Assembly (NCBI RefSeq): GCF_000150275.1
Contig: NW_002060949.1
Location: 2,105,836-2,169,835 of the forward strand
Source: Trichoplax adhaerens
Lineage: Eukaryota; Placozoa; Uniplacotomia; Trichoplacea; Trichoplacidae
Direction: 5' to 3'
Length of the DNA stretch: 64,000 nt
Below the pieces are notes generated by a model. That model saw nothing but the letters and a program-made list of their open reading frames with translations, ran no database searches and was not told where the DNA came from. The position numbers and the translations under genes are program-made. Positions 25,540 to 40,700 of this stretch are shown here, in pieces. Each line of letters opens with the position of its first letter. Position 1 is the stretch's first letter.

Positions 25540-26575
25540 ATGATTCTTCACAGTAAGTTGGTTGTATTTAGAAAGACATACAGGAACAGTAAGGTGCGGT
25601 TGAAATAGACGACGAGATTTCTGGAAATTTTTGTTGATTTTTTACAGTGCACGGTATTCTACCGTGTACATCAACTGAAAGGACTGTACGACTCGGACTG
25701 TAGATCATCACCTGATTTGACCATTATCGCGTCTATGACGTTGAATGATACAAACTTGATCTGCCAATTGGATTATTATCTTTCTCAACGCCGTAAAATA
25801 GCTCCATTTTCTCATTCTATCAATCTATCGATGGCATGATGATAATATTAGAATGACATACGAAGAATGCATGACCACTTTGTCAACTTATCCAAAGTGA
25901 TGCCACCTATCAACGATCAAAGTAAAATGGACAGACTGTACTTTACTGTTGATCATGATCAACATGACTAGTATAGGAATAAGCCAACCTAATTTTCACT
26001 TCATTTCATCTATTTTGATCACTACTTGATCCTATCGAGCACGACTGAAAGTCCCTTGCCAATACAGGACATCGTGTTAAACAAGTATGTAGCATTGCCA
26101 ACGTCTTCTACTATCGACAAATAACATTGATGGTAAAGTAATACTACTACACTTGCGCTAAAGAATGATCGTAATCATGCTGTAAATTGTACAAATCATA
26201 CCAAAATTAGGGGTTACGGTTCGGGAAGGCACCAAGTCATGATGAACGATGACGCATTTAGCTTTACCGTAACTGACAAGATTACAGTTGTCATATGTTA
26301 CATCCTCGCATTTTGATAAACTACTGTAACAAGCAGTTAAAAATATTACAGACTATGATTTTATACAGAGACTGTATGTAATATCATGAGCAGAAAGTCA
26401 ACAACATTTGTAAATCATTGGAGCAGCAAGCACTCTTTACTACAAGAAATGCACACGTGTAAACATTTACAATCAAGCATCCATCGTTTATACTGCCTGG
26501 CCTTCCAGATGTGCTAGTGTAAACAACTCGTGGTTGTGCTGTACAAGAAAGCAACGCCGGTTGTTCGCATACCGT

Positions 26576-26606
26576 ACAGTGTACAGTACAACATACTGTA
26601 CACTGT
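26576..26606. repeat. Inverted repeat of GTACAG-rich sequence, 13-bp arms
   Basis: ACAGTGTACAGTA (26576-26588) and TACTGTACACTGT (26594-26606) are exact reverse complements around CAACA. Further GTACAGTAC words follow directly. The minus-strand ORF at 26384-26719 runs through this and owes its Cys/Thr/Val-rich stretch to it, so I do not call that ORF a gene. Confidence 0.85.
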
Positions 26607-27568
26607 GTACAGTACAGTATGCCTGGAAGAAGCATTCCAATCAAACAATAGCCAGATGAATGGACTACCAACTTAGAGTAACGTTTTATCAAGTTGGGAA
26701 AGCGCCATATGAGATTCAAATATTAATCCTTTAATGCAATTACTTTAATTACCGATAATTCTATCTAATAATAATGAAACTTGTACGATTTATCGTAAAT
26801 TTTAAAATCTTATAATGTACTACTAAATGATAATTCTGCACTATATAATATAATTGAATTTATTACTTAACGGCATGACGTTATGAACGTAAGGATTACT
26901 GGTAAGCTAAATTCGATGATTCATGACTCATAACTTTAACATTTAGTATCACTTGCTGTACAATACTGCAAGATTTCAATGTAACCATTCATTTTCAGTC
27001 AGCCAGCCTCTCTTATAAAATAACCCTTTAAACTGTCAAAAAAGTGTAATTAAAGATAATTACGCTTATACAAGGTTTGACCTCAACCTAGTCTACTACT
27101 ATTATATTGCTACTGTCGTATTCTACGCCAATATATGCGTACACACAATTTGCGACATAAAGAGCTCTCTCTATCCACGATCAGAATGCAATGATTTCTA
27201 ATACAAAATGATAACGATGCCTATATACTGTACATATCAATCAATCAATATTCTCTCATAAGCCGAGAAAGGCAGTGCTTAATGTCATTACGCAAGATAT
27301 GCTGTAGAAAGCCTGAAAGGTTCAAGTTCAGTCCTACGGTAGTAAACCTACTACAAAATTAAATTGAATTAATGACGTGTTTAATTAATTAATAACATAG
27401 GCAGTAAAAGTGGGCTGTGCAAATTGCATATTTCGTATTTCATACTAACTATTAGTAATAATTGGCTCTCAGCGTGTTTCCAAATCACGCCAGAACTATA
27501 GTATAGTACCTGAATTACGCTTCTAGCGCCCTGCCATCAACTGTCTGCATCATAGTAGGCCATAATAC

Positions 27569-27589
27569 TGTACATTAATTTAATGTACA
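27569..27589. repeat. Short inverted repeat, 10-bp arms
   Basis: TGTACATTAA and TTAATGTACA flank a single T. This is another TGTACA-type palindrome in the motif-dense part of the window. Confidence 0.75.
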
Positions 27590-30500
27590 ATACAGGATAG
27601 TATCAAATCATTAAATGCTGAGCCTTCAATTCTGTGGAATTTTAATACTATGTATTGCCGATGCACGTGTACAGTACCGTAGCTTGAACCTACGAACATA
27701 TGAACAATGAAGGGTGCTAATAATATCGTGGATCATTTATTGCATATTAATATGAAAAATCATTTGCTAAGCATCAACTAGATATAGTTTGTGCAAAATG
27801 AACGCGTTAAATATATTATCCACTGTTGTAACATTAGCTATAAGACAACTTATATAGAGAGTCTTCCCCAGCAGATCCCTACCTGAAAACCGCGACAATC
27901 AATAGACAATTTTGATGTATGCGTGTGCAGGCTGCTTTAGTTTATTTCTCTATTCCTGCAATACCTTAAAATATATATATATACACGCACGCTCTTTTCT
28001 TGTATTCAATGTATCGACTCTACTCAATAGCGATGCTAGTAGATACCGTATGACAACTAAATTATTGCTTGCTGTACTTCATATCTACTTGTACCTGTAT
28101 CCTGATGAACTATGCTTAGCCATCGCATACATTGAAAAAATAACAGAAGTAATAGCTAACTCAATAAGTATTATTACATCAGGCCTATACTTATAATCAG
28201 ACGCATCTCACAATTCAACAACGTAAAACATTACAAAACCGTGATATGTAAATAATCTTCGGTCTCCTAAGCAATAGATAGCCATTTATTCTTAGTATCG
28301 TAAGATAGAAGTAAGTAGTCATTTTTTATAAGATTTTTTTTAATTTCCCGCTTTTACTAGAATTTCAAAGCTGTAACGTATGTACACGTAACAGTAGTTT
28401 ATAGTGTTATATTTAATTATAGCTTAACTGTCGCACAATTATATTAATAAATGACGTACCTATTAATGATTATAATTTAATTATTAGCCAGCTAGCTTAT
28501 AGCTAGACCAATTTTTGGAATAGGATCTATGATACGCAAAGAACCTATTAAATGATTCCGCTTTCTTTAATTGCATTGAGATTGGAGTTAGATTGATTAT
28601 TTTTTATTATTTAATACATGATTAGCAGATACCATTCCTTTATACTATACTAATGGGTACAGAGTTTACCTAATTCCATATGCTAATAGCTATCCAGTTT
28701 TACTATCCTCTATCAATTTTACTATCGTATAGTAAAGGCATAAATAGAATATCAGCTATAAAGTGTAAAATTAGCCAATTAAGTCTTGCGTAAATTACGG
28801 TATGGCTATCATCAGCATACGTACCCGCACCAATAGAACACTACTCGTATTTCGCAGAGCTATTAAATTATTTATCATAAACAATAAAATAAAGTACTCG
28901 TAGATGTATCTTTAGATACGCTCAATTCAATATTGATATGACATTACACAGAATATATTGTTATAATAGTCATAAAGGATTTGTAGCTCAAATATATCTC
29001 TATATAAAGTATTGCAAGTTATCATTTCATTGGTATAAAGATTTAATAACGTGAAGATCATCCGCTAGATACATTATCATAACAGACTAGAAATGGAATG
29101 AATTCATTTTTAATCTCGCGCATCACACTCTAATACACAATGTTATGCACAATATTAATGTTCTCGAGTGGCAATTTATATATGATACCTGTATATAGGT
29201 TAGTTCTAGGGGATCCTAGCCATCAGTTACGAGAATAATCAAGATAGCACTAATAAACATGCTTTAGTACACTTTCAGTTTTAGCAGTTAGTAAATGACA
29301 CTCATCTTATTAGATATCTTTCTATTGCGTATAGCAATACTTTATTATGTAATCAATAAAAATTCGATTGTTAGTTTATTTTTATTTACGTATAGTCTCT
29401 ACTATTATAAGCTAATTTGCACTAGCTTTAACAAGAGGTACTTACTAGACGTACATTAATAAGTCAAAACCATAAAAATATTTAATAATTATCATTAGCA
29501 TAGTACAATCGAATGAATGTGTCCGATGCAATATACTGATAGTTTTACTGTCACAGCTAGTTGCAGAGATAGGATTTATTGTTTATTGTTGTTGTCATTT
29601 TGCCTGTGCTCGGAGAATCGCCGAAAATTTATTGTTTTTATTGCGGACTATGTCGAATTCAATTCTCCTCTTTAAATTCACTGTTTTTAGTAACTAGTAT
29701 CAGTTTAATTCGTTCAATGGCTATTGTGTTTCATGTTAAGCCTTAATAGCGATATATGTACAGTTCATTCAGTATATCCCTTATGATCCTATTGTAATCT
29801 GTCTTTTACAAGTCAAAAGCATTTATAATGCGCTTAACTTTCAAACAACTAAATTTAACCAAATAATAACTATTTACTAATACACTTCATCTCCTCTTAT
29901 TCGTAATTAACCATTATCGTAGATAAAGAAAACGATTTTATATGCGGTCAAGTAAATACAATCAATATAAATTGACGTCATTCCTACTGGACATATTATG
30001 ATCATGTACAGATGTAGTCATAGATTAAGATTTACTGATATTCACATCATTGCCAATCCATAATAGTCTGTAAGAGTCCATTTCTTGTTGTTTTACTAGC
30101 TAATCCAGTATGTCTCGTATAGAATGGTTAAAAAATGATAACGCTATAAGACCTTAAAGATAGTTTGTAATCTGTAAATTTATACCGTATCAGTCTCGTA
30201 GCAAATCAGAGTCAACATAACGTAGAACAATTATCTGTCGCTTTAAAAACGTTAAAAGTTATATTATCCTTGCGTTATAATATATTCTATAATCTAAACC
30301 GGATAAGAACACAACAGGATGTTGATTAAAATTTGTCAACAAAGAACTTTAGGTACCGTAACTATCGTACAGCTAACGCTATCAAAAACTACCGCAATGC
30401 CCGTCACAATTTAGTCGCCAATGTTAACATGCAACAATAATATCCTAGCAATGTCTTGGTTGTAAACTTGTACTAGTAAACATCTTTTAACAATAAAATT

Positions 30501-31034
30501 TCTATAACATGGTGCAGTTGTCATCAATAATCATTACAGCCGTTACTATTAAACCTGTATTGATTTATGTTTAGCTCTATATACTATTGATTTATTTCGC
30601 CTTATTGAATACACTCTCACTACACACCCATCTGTGATTGTCATCGAAAACAAAAGCCTATTATGAGAAAGGAAAGCCATGTCTATCAAGCTATATTTAC
30701 AACCAATTTCAATAATTTAAAATAATAATAATAACAGTTGCTAACGTAAAATGGCTACCAAGATTCTAAAAATAGTATCGCGTTAAAGTTTTCCTTGTGC
30801 TTAGTTAGCGTCCCCTTAAATTATGAATCAATACTGTACTATTCGTAACTAAAATTGACTACAGTAAATAGCAAACCTAATTAATATCAAATTCCAATAT
30901 TACTTACCCGACTAAAGTAGTCGTTATGATAGGATAGTAAAGTTAACTTATAAATGTCTACCGTTATATAATTAAAAGATGAAATTAAAAAGTCCAAGCA
31001 AATACAAATGTAAATCTAATCATTTCTCAATTTT

Positions 31035-31125
31035 TTATCCAACGAACAAGTACGATGCACCTGCTGCCACAATAGCGGCAATCAAATAAGTAGTAGGTAA
31101 TAAGGGTAACTCAACAAAGTAAGCA
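31035..31125 (-). other. Possible terminal exon with a hydrophobic tail
   Basis: After an AG at 31126-31128 (minus strand), an open segment reads AYFVELPLLPTTYLIAAIVA, continues with a few more small and hydrophobic residues, then a stop (31037-31035). It resembles the tail anchor of a membrane protein and is locally GC-richer. No upstream exon was found and the length is compatible with chance. Confidence 0.15.
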
Positions 31126-34100
31126 CTATCCCGAAAAATAGAGTGTTATTTAATAAATAATTTACTCGACACGTTATCCATCATCCATTTGAAACAGAAA
31201 TTGACGATTTTCTTGTAAATTCAAAGTTTCTACTGTTCAAAGTTGACAACAAACCAGTATTAGTATAAAGACAACGGAAGTTAGACAATAAATTCTAATC
31301 CAATTTTGATGCATTCATAAAACGGCCATTTATTGCGTATAAAGACGATTTATATTAACATCCACAGATGTGCATTACTATATTGAATTAGAAAAGAAAT
31401 TCCAGCTGTTAACGATGATCAGGCGATGTTAATTGACAATAGCCCATTGATCAGATGTTTTAATTTAAAGCCTGGATGTAGCAAGGCTCCATGAAGAGTA
31501 ACATACGAAAAGTATGTTTTGAAACAGCGAATCATTCTTTTATCGTTATTAATTGCCTACTTCTTATTAGCTTTAATAATGATAAATTGTAGTGCAGAGT
31601 ATCAAAGATGATTTTTACATCACGGTGAATGATCGCTAAAATACAACAGAAACTTTATGCTATCGAAATAACTAACGATAGGGATCATTAATCTGCTACG
31701 GATAATTAAGTATCTATCACCAAATTTCACTAAAAATAGTGCTACTGTATAAACATCCCTTTCGTGTTCTATGGTGAAATATACAATCCCTTTATTAATA
31801 TCTACTATGGTACAGTATATTTATCCTATACGAATAAATAACCATGATCGATGTATTTGCTTCGTACTGATAATGGACTTAAAGATCTTCCTGACCTCTT
31901 TAATCTAATATCTATTTTCAATAAGTTATTTATTTTGAAATATAAATAGATACATACAAAATAAGATATTAAATACTATCAGAATATTGCATGATAGCGT
32001 TCTATCACACCAGTATAAATAATAGTAAAACTAGGTAAAAATATGAACGGAATTATAATATTTATTATCTGATTATATATTTTCAAAATTATACTATTTA
32101 GTCGAAAGATTGCATTTTGTTGACATTAAAAATGTTCTTTTATCGATTATGATATCGCAGTATTCAGTTCTAAAATAAATTATATGAATTTGCTATGTCA
32201 GCAAACCTAAGAATGTTAGATTATTGATTAGCGTCATATCTACAGAAAAGAAGCCTATTAAAATGGAATTCTTTACTGACAATCAAATCTATTAATCGAT
32301 GACTCCAATATACATGCTATACTCTGTGTAAAGGAAATAGGGATTTGAAACATCTTTTCGTTAATCCATTTAATGATCCATTTTTTAAGTATTTCATGGT
32401 CACAATACTTCAATATTATTCACCTAGAGTGCCATATTAATTTTTCATTTATAGTATTGTACAATAGTTCGAGACAATGAACTAAACAGAAATTTGGCTT
32501 AGTAATCAACGAATAAGTAAATTTGATAATCAAATTTGTAGCATTTTGACCTGTTACGTATCATAGATTTAGATAATGGTGTAAACTTATCTTTCATCGC
32601 ACGCTATTAGGATAAAGTATCATACTACAGATACAGTGGTGATCACCTCTTTCACGTTTGATTTAACAATTGTATAAAATTATATATACGCTGGAAATGC
32701 ATATATGCGAGTAATTATACTGCGTTAAAGGCTCCTTGTAGTGCATAAGTTCTTAACCCTATTACTTATTAAGACATATAGTACATTTTTAGTTCTACAC
32801 TGCATACTATAATTGTATTTCCTAACACATAGCCAGTGTAATTAGCTCAAATCATTACCTATTGTCGTATGAGTTGATTCAAGTACAGTACCACAAACTA
32901 CCCTTCTGAATTATATACCATATTAAATGATCAATATTTCATTGACTTGAGAATACACTTATATTGTATTTATTTCTAGACAGGATACGGTAGTTATTTG
33001 GCTGTAATAACACAACAATGAATGAAATATGGCAATAAATGTTGATCATATGAAACCTAAGTATGGCACTGTACTAGCAATAAGTCTTGATAGTATTTCT
33101 TAGGTACAGCATAATTTAGGGTAACATTATATAATATAACACATTGTAATGATAAAAAATTTAATCTTTGATAATATACATTAACGCCTGATTATTAATT
33201 ATTGAATGCCATTTATTATAACTATAGGCGTTGTCGCATATCAATTATTATAATCCTGTCATATTACTTTTATTGCTGGAATAGACTTCAATTTTAATGT
33301 TTACTAAACTAAATTACTTCTGGGGCAATCTAATCATATTCTTTAGAGTTGGTACAATCTGTCAGCTAGTAAAGTTCGGGTTTAGTCTTATTTGATAATA
33401 ACAATAATCATGGTGTGACTCATGTGGTGAGATTATGATACCACCCGATAAAGTCAATATAATTAGAAGTCTTTTACATCTGATCAAGTTTATGTGAATT
33501 ACTGCACAGATAGTTCCTTAATAAGTAAAACAAGTCATTACATATAAGAAAGAAGAGGGCGAGGCTGTGACGTAGTATTGCATAATGATAAGTCCATTAT
33601 AGATGCGAACAGTAGGATGCGCATTAATTCGAGACTTGATGATTATGCCACCGCTTAACAACTTTTAAAAATTGCATGGCATTTTAGCAGTGTATCATTG
33701 TTATAGGAAAGAGTTTGTGAAGATTAATAGTCGTGGTCACTGATTACTTCTAGAATAGTCAAAGAGTATTCTTAGGCGTGTATGAAACCTCTCTGTTATG
33801 AATGTTAGGCATATGAGTAAGCCTAATTTAACAGTTACTCGGAAAAGAGTTAATTCCTTCATTATAACTTTTCACCGGTGCTATAAATTTTATAAATTAA
33901 AAGTTCAATGTAGGATATAGCGTTCAGCTAGGAGAGACATCGCAAGTTCAATAAACTAAATATCGGAATAATGTCATAATCCATACACTAATTATTATTA
34001 TCATCTCAGATAAATTACTTTATATAAAAATTATATAGCTTCTGTTGGTAGATTTAAATTTGACAACCCCTACTATTACTCATCGGGGCGGCACACCTTC

Positions 34101-37100
34101 TTTTCTCTTCATATCTAGCTAGCTACAGTACTATGTACGCTAGGAAGGTCAGGGTTATAAGCCATCATGGCATGATAGGTAGCTCGCGTTGATGGGATGT
34201 TCAAACATCAGAAAGGAAATTAATTACTGCAAACTCCGTCCCTCAAAACACTTAAGTAAGCGATGACTTCCGCAGTCTCATCAATAAACTTAGAATTATA
34301 AGATATAATAAAGCAGCGACGATGATAATACTTAAAAGCTGTTTCACACTATAAAAAATTTTTAATATTGACATATAATTTGTGAAACTTTTCAATCAAA
34401 ATAACTTTAATTTAACCATAACTACGGATTTAAAATCAACATGGTGAAATCTGGCGTCATGTTGTGTTGAAAAATTATAGGTATGGGCAACTTTAATTAA
34501 TGTGCGCATCTTGTACTACAATAGATAATCCTTAATTGCAGATTATGTCGATCATATGGAATAATATCTTTACTTGTCCGTTTATTTCGTAACTATTTCT
34601 AGTAAGCACAAACACTACATAGTACACGAGTGTTTAGATATAGTAATAAATTTTCAGTTTACGTTTAGAGCGTTTATCATCTTGTGATATGTAGTATGCC
34701 ATTCGTAATAACAAAATTTTAGTCTCCTCTACTCCGCCTACAGTGTATGAGTTCAATAGGTCACCAACCAAGATACTCAATCAAAACTAATAGTGGATAG
34801 TACAAGGTCTATCATCGATATACAAGATATAAGAAATAAGGTATCACTTCCTTGCTGTTGATTTCCAGTTAGGTCATATAATGAAAAAAGTTACGAACTA
34901 CAAACATCGGGCCAAAATAATAACTGAAAAAATACAATAGAAAATGGTAGTTTTTAAACATCATAGAAGTTTCACATGTCATGCATATTTTTCGTAATTC
35001 AGATGCAAATGAAATATTAATATCAAAGCAGTTGAGTAAATTAGTCTAGTTATTTAATAAAGGACAAAATCTATCAATTATGCTATTGAAAATACATAAT
35101 GACAACAGCAATAGAGTTATGCAACTAATTTAAATTATTGGCATCATTCCCTAATATCTTAGCTTAGCTCTAAGAGTTTTAATTCTCCTTTGAAAAGCTT
35201 TCAAATTAATACTTGTATCGATATTTATCTATATCTACTTATATTTCTTAATAATTCTGCTATACATGCTAATTGGCAATCTAGTATACTTCAAGCACGC
35301 ATTTTTGTTGTTGGATACAGAATAAAGTCGTTAGGTTCGAGACTGGTACTGCCGTATGATATGTTGTCGGCTTATTCCGTGGCTAAGTAAACAAACGATG
35401 TTCTAAAAGCGGCTCCTCCCTAATATTTACTCGCATAAATGTCAGTCATAGTCTTATAACCTTGTGATAGGAAATAGTTTAAATAAACGGCAGCCCATAG
35501 CAAATATAACATAGTCATTTAGCAGTGACCGGAGCATCTAACGATACCTTCAAAAACGCCCATGAAAGGATAAAACGCGTAGTTCTAGGTTTTTCACTCG
35601 TCTTATTTCACTGTACAGGTGTGGTAAAATCAATGCAATTATCCATCACATTTTTGTAAGAGTATCACCGTAGCCTTTCTGAAGAATAACGTATATTATC
35701 GATTTGAATGTATCAAATATATGAAATTTTAACTTTGAATGTTGTAAAAATATTATTGAAACATTCTTTAAGAGAACGCTCATTCTGATTGCATTATTCA
35801 TATTTAAATCCTGTCAATCATGTGCACAGGTAGATATCATTGAGCAAACACAACCATTATTTTTCATTTCGTTTCCGTCTTGCTATTCCACATAGAATGT
35901 GGGCTGAAGTTGCAGTATAATTTCTGCAATTAATTAATTTAATAATTTGCAAAATTTAGCTTGTCGATAAACACTTCCATCTGATCTACTACTATCCACA
36001 ATAAATAAAAATCGTTTTAAAATAGCTCAGCACATGCATAAAAAATAAAACATATGCTAATGTAAACAAGATTAATAACTGGCATACTTTTATTCTAAAG
36101 TACAGGTATGTTGGGAATCAAAACAGTAATGTGTTACTTCTATACGCCGCCTACTCTACTATTTAGTTCTCATAACAAAGAATCGTAGACGAAACCGCTA
36201 TGCTATTTTACTTCAATTTGCTATACGAGAAACTATGCAGAATTAATTAATGATCATTCTCGATGAGTCATGAAAGTTAAATATATAAATTTATATAGAT
36301 TAATACTAACTTTACGATCTACAGTATCATGCTGAATAATAGGATAAATTAGTAAATTATTTCATTAATTTAATAAATCGACAATGCAGTTAAACCCAGC
36401 TATAATTGCTATCTTCATTTTGCAAGCTTTTAAGTGTCAAACTGCGAGCACCGATACGCCCTTAAGACTTATAAATCCTTATTACATACAAACTGGTTTA
36501 AAATTGGTTTTTATAATGCAAATTAATGTATTACTCAATTCTAGAGGTCTAAATTCAGCTAAGTAGCAAAGCTCTTTGTATGTAACTAAATTTCGTCCGT
36601 ATGTAAACGTATGAGTATACTGTTACAAGATACTATCTGATGCATTAGAAGCTATTTAAATGGATACACATTCTATCAGAGGCATAAAATATATTCTCTA
36701 CTCCGTGATGTGTTTATAAAGAATTTCTTGGATTAAATTTAGTAGCCCTAAGTTGTAATATTCTATTAATTAGGAGCGGTATCTAATATTTCCACACCTA
36801 TAACATTATGAATGCTTGGCGACACAATAATGTATTTCCCATTTAGATAAATACTATATGTAGAGAAGTACGATAGATTTCTATTTCATATCTCATTGAT
36901 CTGTATGCTGAATTAGACTGCTAGTTTAGTATGTAATAAAGTTAATGCCGTGTATTAAAAAGCTTAGCGAATATTATAATATAGATCAAACCAACAATCT
37001 CATATTCGATTACTTCCAGTTAAAAGTTTTCGCTGAATTGTCATAAGCAAGGACTTCCATCGTATTTCAGTTTTGAGATTAACCGGCTAAGTTGTAAAAT

Positions 37101-37603
37101 ATAATAGCTAGATCATTATCAACTCAAACAGTCTCGATAGCGTGGGTATCTTCTTGGGTGGCATATTAAAAAGCTCCTTTAATCTAGGCATCATAGTGAG
37201 ATTGTATAATATCCAGCTATCACTCCATGCCTTCAGTATCCATAAGTAATTGCATTATTCTGAAGTAATTTGATCTAAAGAAGAGGACTTTCTTATCATG
37301 CTAACATTACGGCACTCAACACAATCTTAACACTAACAATATTCTGGATAGCAACCGGCTGTTAGGATACATGTTGATTACTAGTATCTATAGTTGTAGC
37401 TCGAAGCTACGGATAGCCAAGTTGGCATACTAAATAAATCGTGTACGACTGTATGCAAACTTTGAAGATATCTTAATAGTATCCAATCAAGGTGTGGTCA
37501 TGACCCGTATTTTATTATTACGTTGTTAAGGAATTAACTTTTGTATATTATGTGATCTCGGGAGAAATGGTAAAGGGAGTATACGGTATGGCAACAATGA
37601 TGA

Positions 37604-37774
37604 TTGAAGCAATTATGTGATCGCGACGACATTTGTCTTGATGAACAATTATGTCGGGAATGCCCGCAGGCTTTACCTCTTACTGTTGGCGCCGTTAATA
37701 GCGCATTATTACAACATTACAACACTACAACCGATGATGCAGATAGCAATTTAAGAGCTATGTATTTGCATTAA
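37604..37774 (+). other. Possible orphan exon, Cys-rich open segment
   Basis: A 56-codon open stretch without an initiating Met contains CDRDDICLDEQLCREC and ends at TAA 37772-37774. Its GC content and codon balance stand out from the surroundings. No flanking exon or family is recognised; it may be a pseudogene fragment or chance. Confidence 0.18.
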
Positions 37775-40700
37775 TATATGGCCAGATGTATCCGTAACTA
37801 TAATGGGATAATACACTTTTAGCTTAAAATTAATAGGTAAATTAAGGAAGTTTTTCAAGATAGGATAAGAAATTTTCATAGCCTAAATATAGTTGTCGCA
37901 AGTTTCGGGTTTTTAAATTGGTGGGTACTACAATTTTTTACCACTATGATTTTATACTATTATTAAACGAGTAAAATAGCTAAATATAATCTTCATAATA
38001 AAAAATTTACGTAAGACTTGATGTTGTTTATAATATTTTTCATCGTGTATAATAGAATGTTTCATCTACTATATTAAACGAATGACAAGCATTACGCCTT
38101 ATATTTTTGTATAGACAAGTACAATGATCTAAAATGATTTACTTCACCTTTGTTCCGAAGTTAAGTAGTAAAAGGATGGCTATTAGTACAATATAGCACA
38201 GCTTTTAATGCTTTAAAATATATACTTGTACAAATCCTGATAAGATAGAATTTTATCCTCTTTAATGTTGGTAGTCAAGGCGAAATTCTCAGGCATAAAA
38301 CTACTCTACAGTAAATTACTTTTTGCCTATATAGATTGTCCCTCCACTATATTTGTGATACCCTCAAGGCCTTATTAATAAAGCCATATGATATTTATAT
38401 TACAACTATCATCCGTGTTACTTTATTCTTTAATATTTAAGTAGTTCAACGGCAGAAAGAATCTATCAGATAGTGGCTTTAAGAAATCTGCAATGAAGGA
38501 AGTACAGTATTTATGAAATTGCCTTAAGAAGTTAGCGATGACGTTAAAAGGCAATAATAAAATGCGTAGGACTTCAAAACATTGGCCCAAATTGCTTTAT
38601 TGACTGAAATCATAAAAGAAAACTTAAACGCTATAAATATAAAATTCGCGCCAGAAGTTGTTTACAACGTTCAAGAGGACAATTCAATAATTATGCTTCT
38701 GTTGGCGGTAGTGAATCGACGATGATGGTTAACAGAATTGATATACGGTTTATTAATATCATTGTCAGTAAAGAATGATAATGCCTAATACTCCAAATGT
38801 CTACAGATAGATCTCATTCACTATTTGAAAATATATTATTGACGATCTTCTTTTTATGTATTAGTCGCGTGATCTCTAGATTGACTAGATAGAATAGGAC
38901 GAAAATAGTTGATGATTGTCACAAGACAACAGAGGATTATCAAGGACAATAATAGCGAATTTTAGTAGTAGAACATGATGGATCAATCGTAATTCATAGT
39001 AAATTACTATAAGCACAACATCGAAACTACTCTAATTCTTTTTACTATTTTCCTACAACCAGGTGTCTACCATAATGACGATCAGGTGATATTCAACAAT
39101 AACGCAATAGTTTGAGTAGAGTAAAAAAATGGTATCTATATGAGCGCTACTTATTAGGTATAACTTATTCATGTGACCGGATACAGAGGAAATAGGAATA
39201 TAATATTAACTAAATCATCACAGCTGCAAGCTGTAATACAATATTTAATTAGTAACTTCCATGCCCGTTACATATAAACATATAAGACTAATTTATAATC
39301 ATCAATAATACCTAATAAACTAAAGTACATACTTCTTTGAAACATAGCGTCGTCATTTACCAGTATTTATCAACAAAAATCATTTTACGCTAATAATTGT
39401 AGACATTTAGTTGAATGCAAAGAATCTATTTGTATCTCACAATAATTCTACATTTATAAATTATTTCTATTAAAGTCAAATGGAGTAGTGATGCCATCGT
39501 AGGAGATATAAACAGGAAATACCTACAAAAATTCATACCAGTCATATTTCCAATTTTACAAATAAAATAAAATATATGCAAAAATGCAACAATAATGCAC
39601 TTTCATAAATTTTCTTTTTATCTTATTTATTAAATTACCGCACTTTTTCAATATCGACAGTTTAAGTACTGAAATCGCGTATTTATATAGAAATAGATTC
39701 TGCGGTAAATAATTCACATTAAAAAATAAAAAGATAAAAACTATTAATCGAATAATAAATAATATATTTAACAATTTTTAAATTTCATATGACGTCAATA
39801 AAAGATTAATACCACCGGAGATAGACTTGATAATCTTTTTAGTTAATAATGTTAATATACCAATTAAAATAGGCTTCTGCATTTAATGTATTCTCTCCTG
39901 TATCAATACTTAAATATAAGATGACAACCAACAATTAACCATTTGCTTAATGACATATCACTATTCTATGACTTATCCTATTCGTCATTTTATTAATATT
40001 GACGATACGTTATTACATTAAAAAATTTTGCTTTAAAAGGATGTCAATTATCACCTCTAAGAAAGTGAAAATTCGAATATATTCAGACAATGAATAAATT
40101 AATAATCAGTTTAAGGTTGTATTTAGATAGTGCTGTATTGATTAATAAGTAATAATTATGTTCTTGATAGCATGTAGAAAATAGTAATACTAAATAAACT
40201 TGGTTTTGTAACATTCTAATATATTAAATCTTACTATGAAATTGAAGCTAATCGTAAAAATTTACTATATCTGGCCACAATCGAGTAGAAAGTCCTGAAT
40301 ACAATTATGCATATAGTCCATGAAGTGCAAACCGTACTGCATGAGCTTCTATCTTAATGTGCAAACATATTGGGCTTGATCAAGCATAAGGTCTTGTAGC
40401 CAACAAATACTTAATCCAATAAGTAAATCCAGCTCTCATTGTTTCCAAATGCCGACAAACTATGTCATACGTTTAATAGAGTATTCAACTATTGTACTTA
40501 TTCCAAAATTAAAAATCTGAAATTTAAAATTAACTAGCCTCACTTATAATAAAGTATCGAATATAGGTAGAGTAGAAAAATAACTGCTGAAATCTTTAAG
40601 CAGAAGTGAAATCATAAATAGACAATATAAATCAAAGATTAAAAATTCGAGCTATTTATAAGGGAATTCTTGTAAATACACATATCCGTATATGAATTTT

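Noticed and set aside
26384-26719. 111-codon minus-strand ORF
   Set aside because: Its most distinctive stretch is a translation of the GTACAG repeat and hairpin; no domain is seen.
27300-27340. tRNA-like B-box near GGTTCAAGTTC
   Set aside because: No matching A-box or cloverleaf could be drawn.
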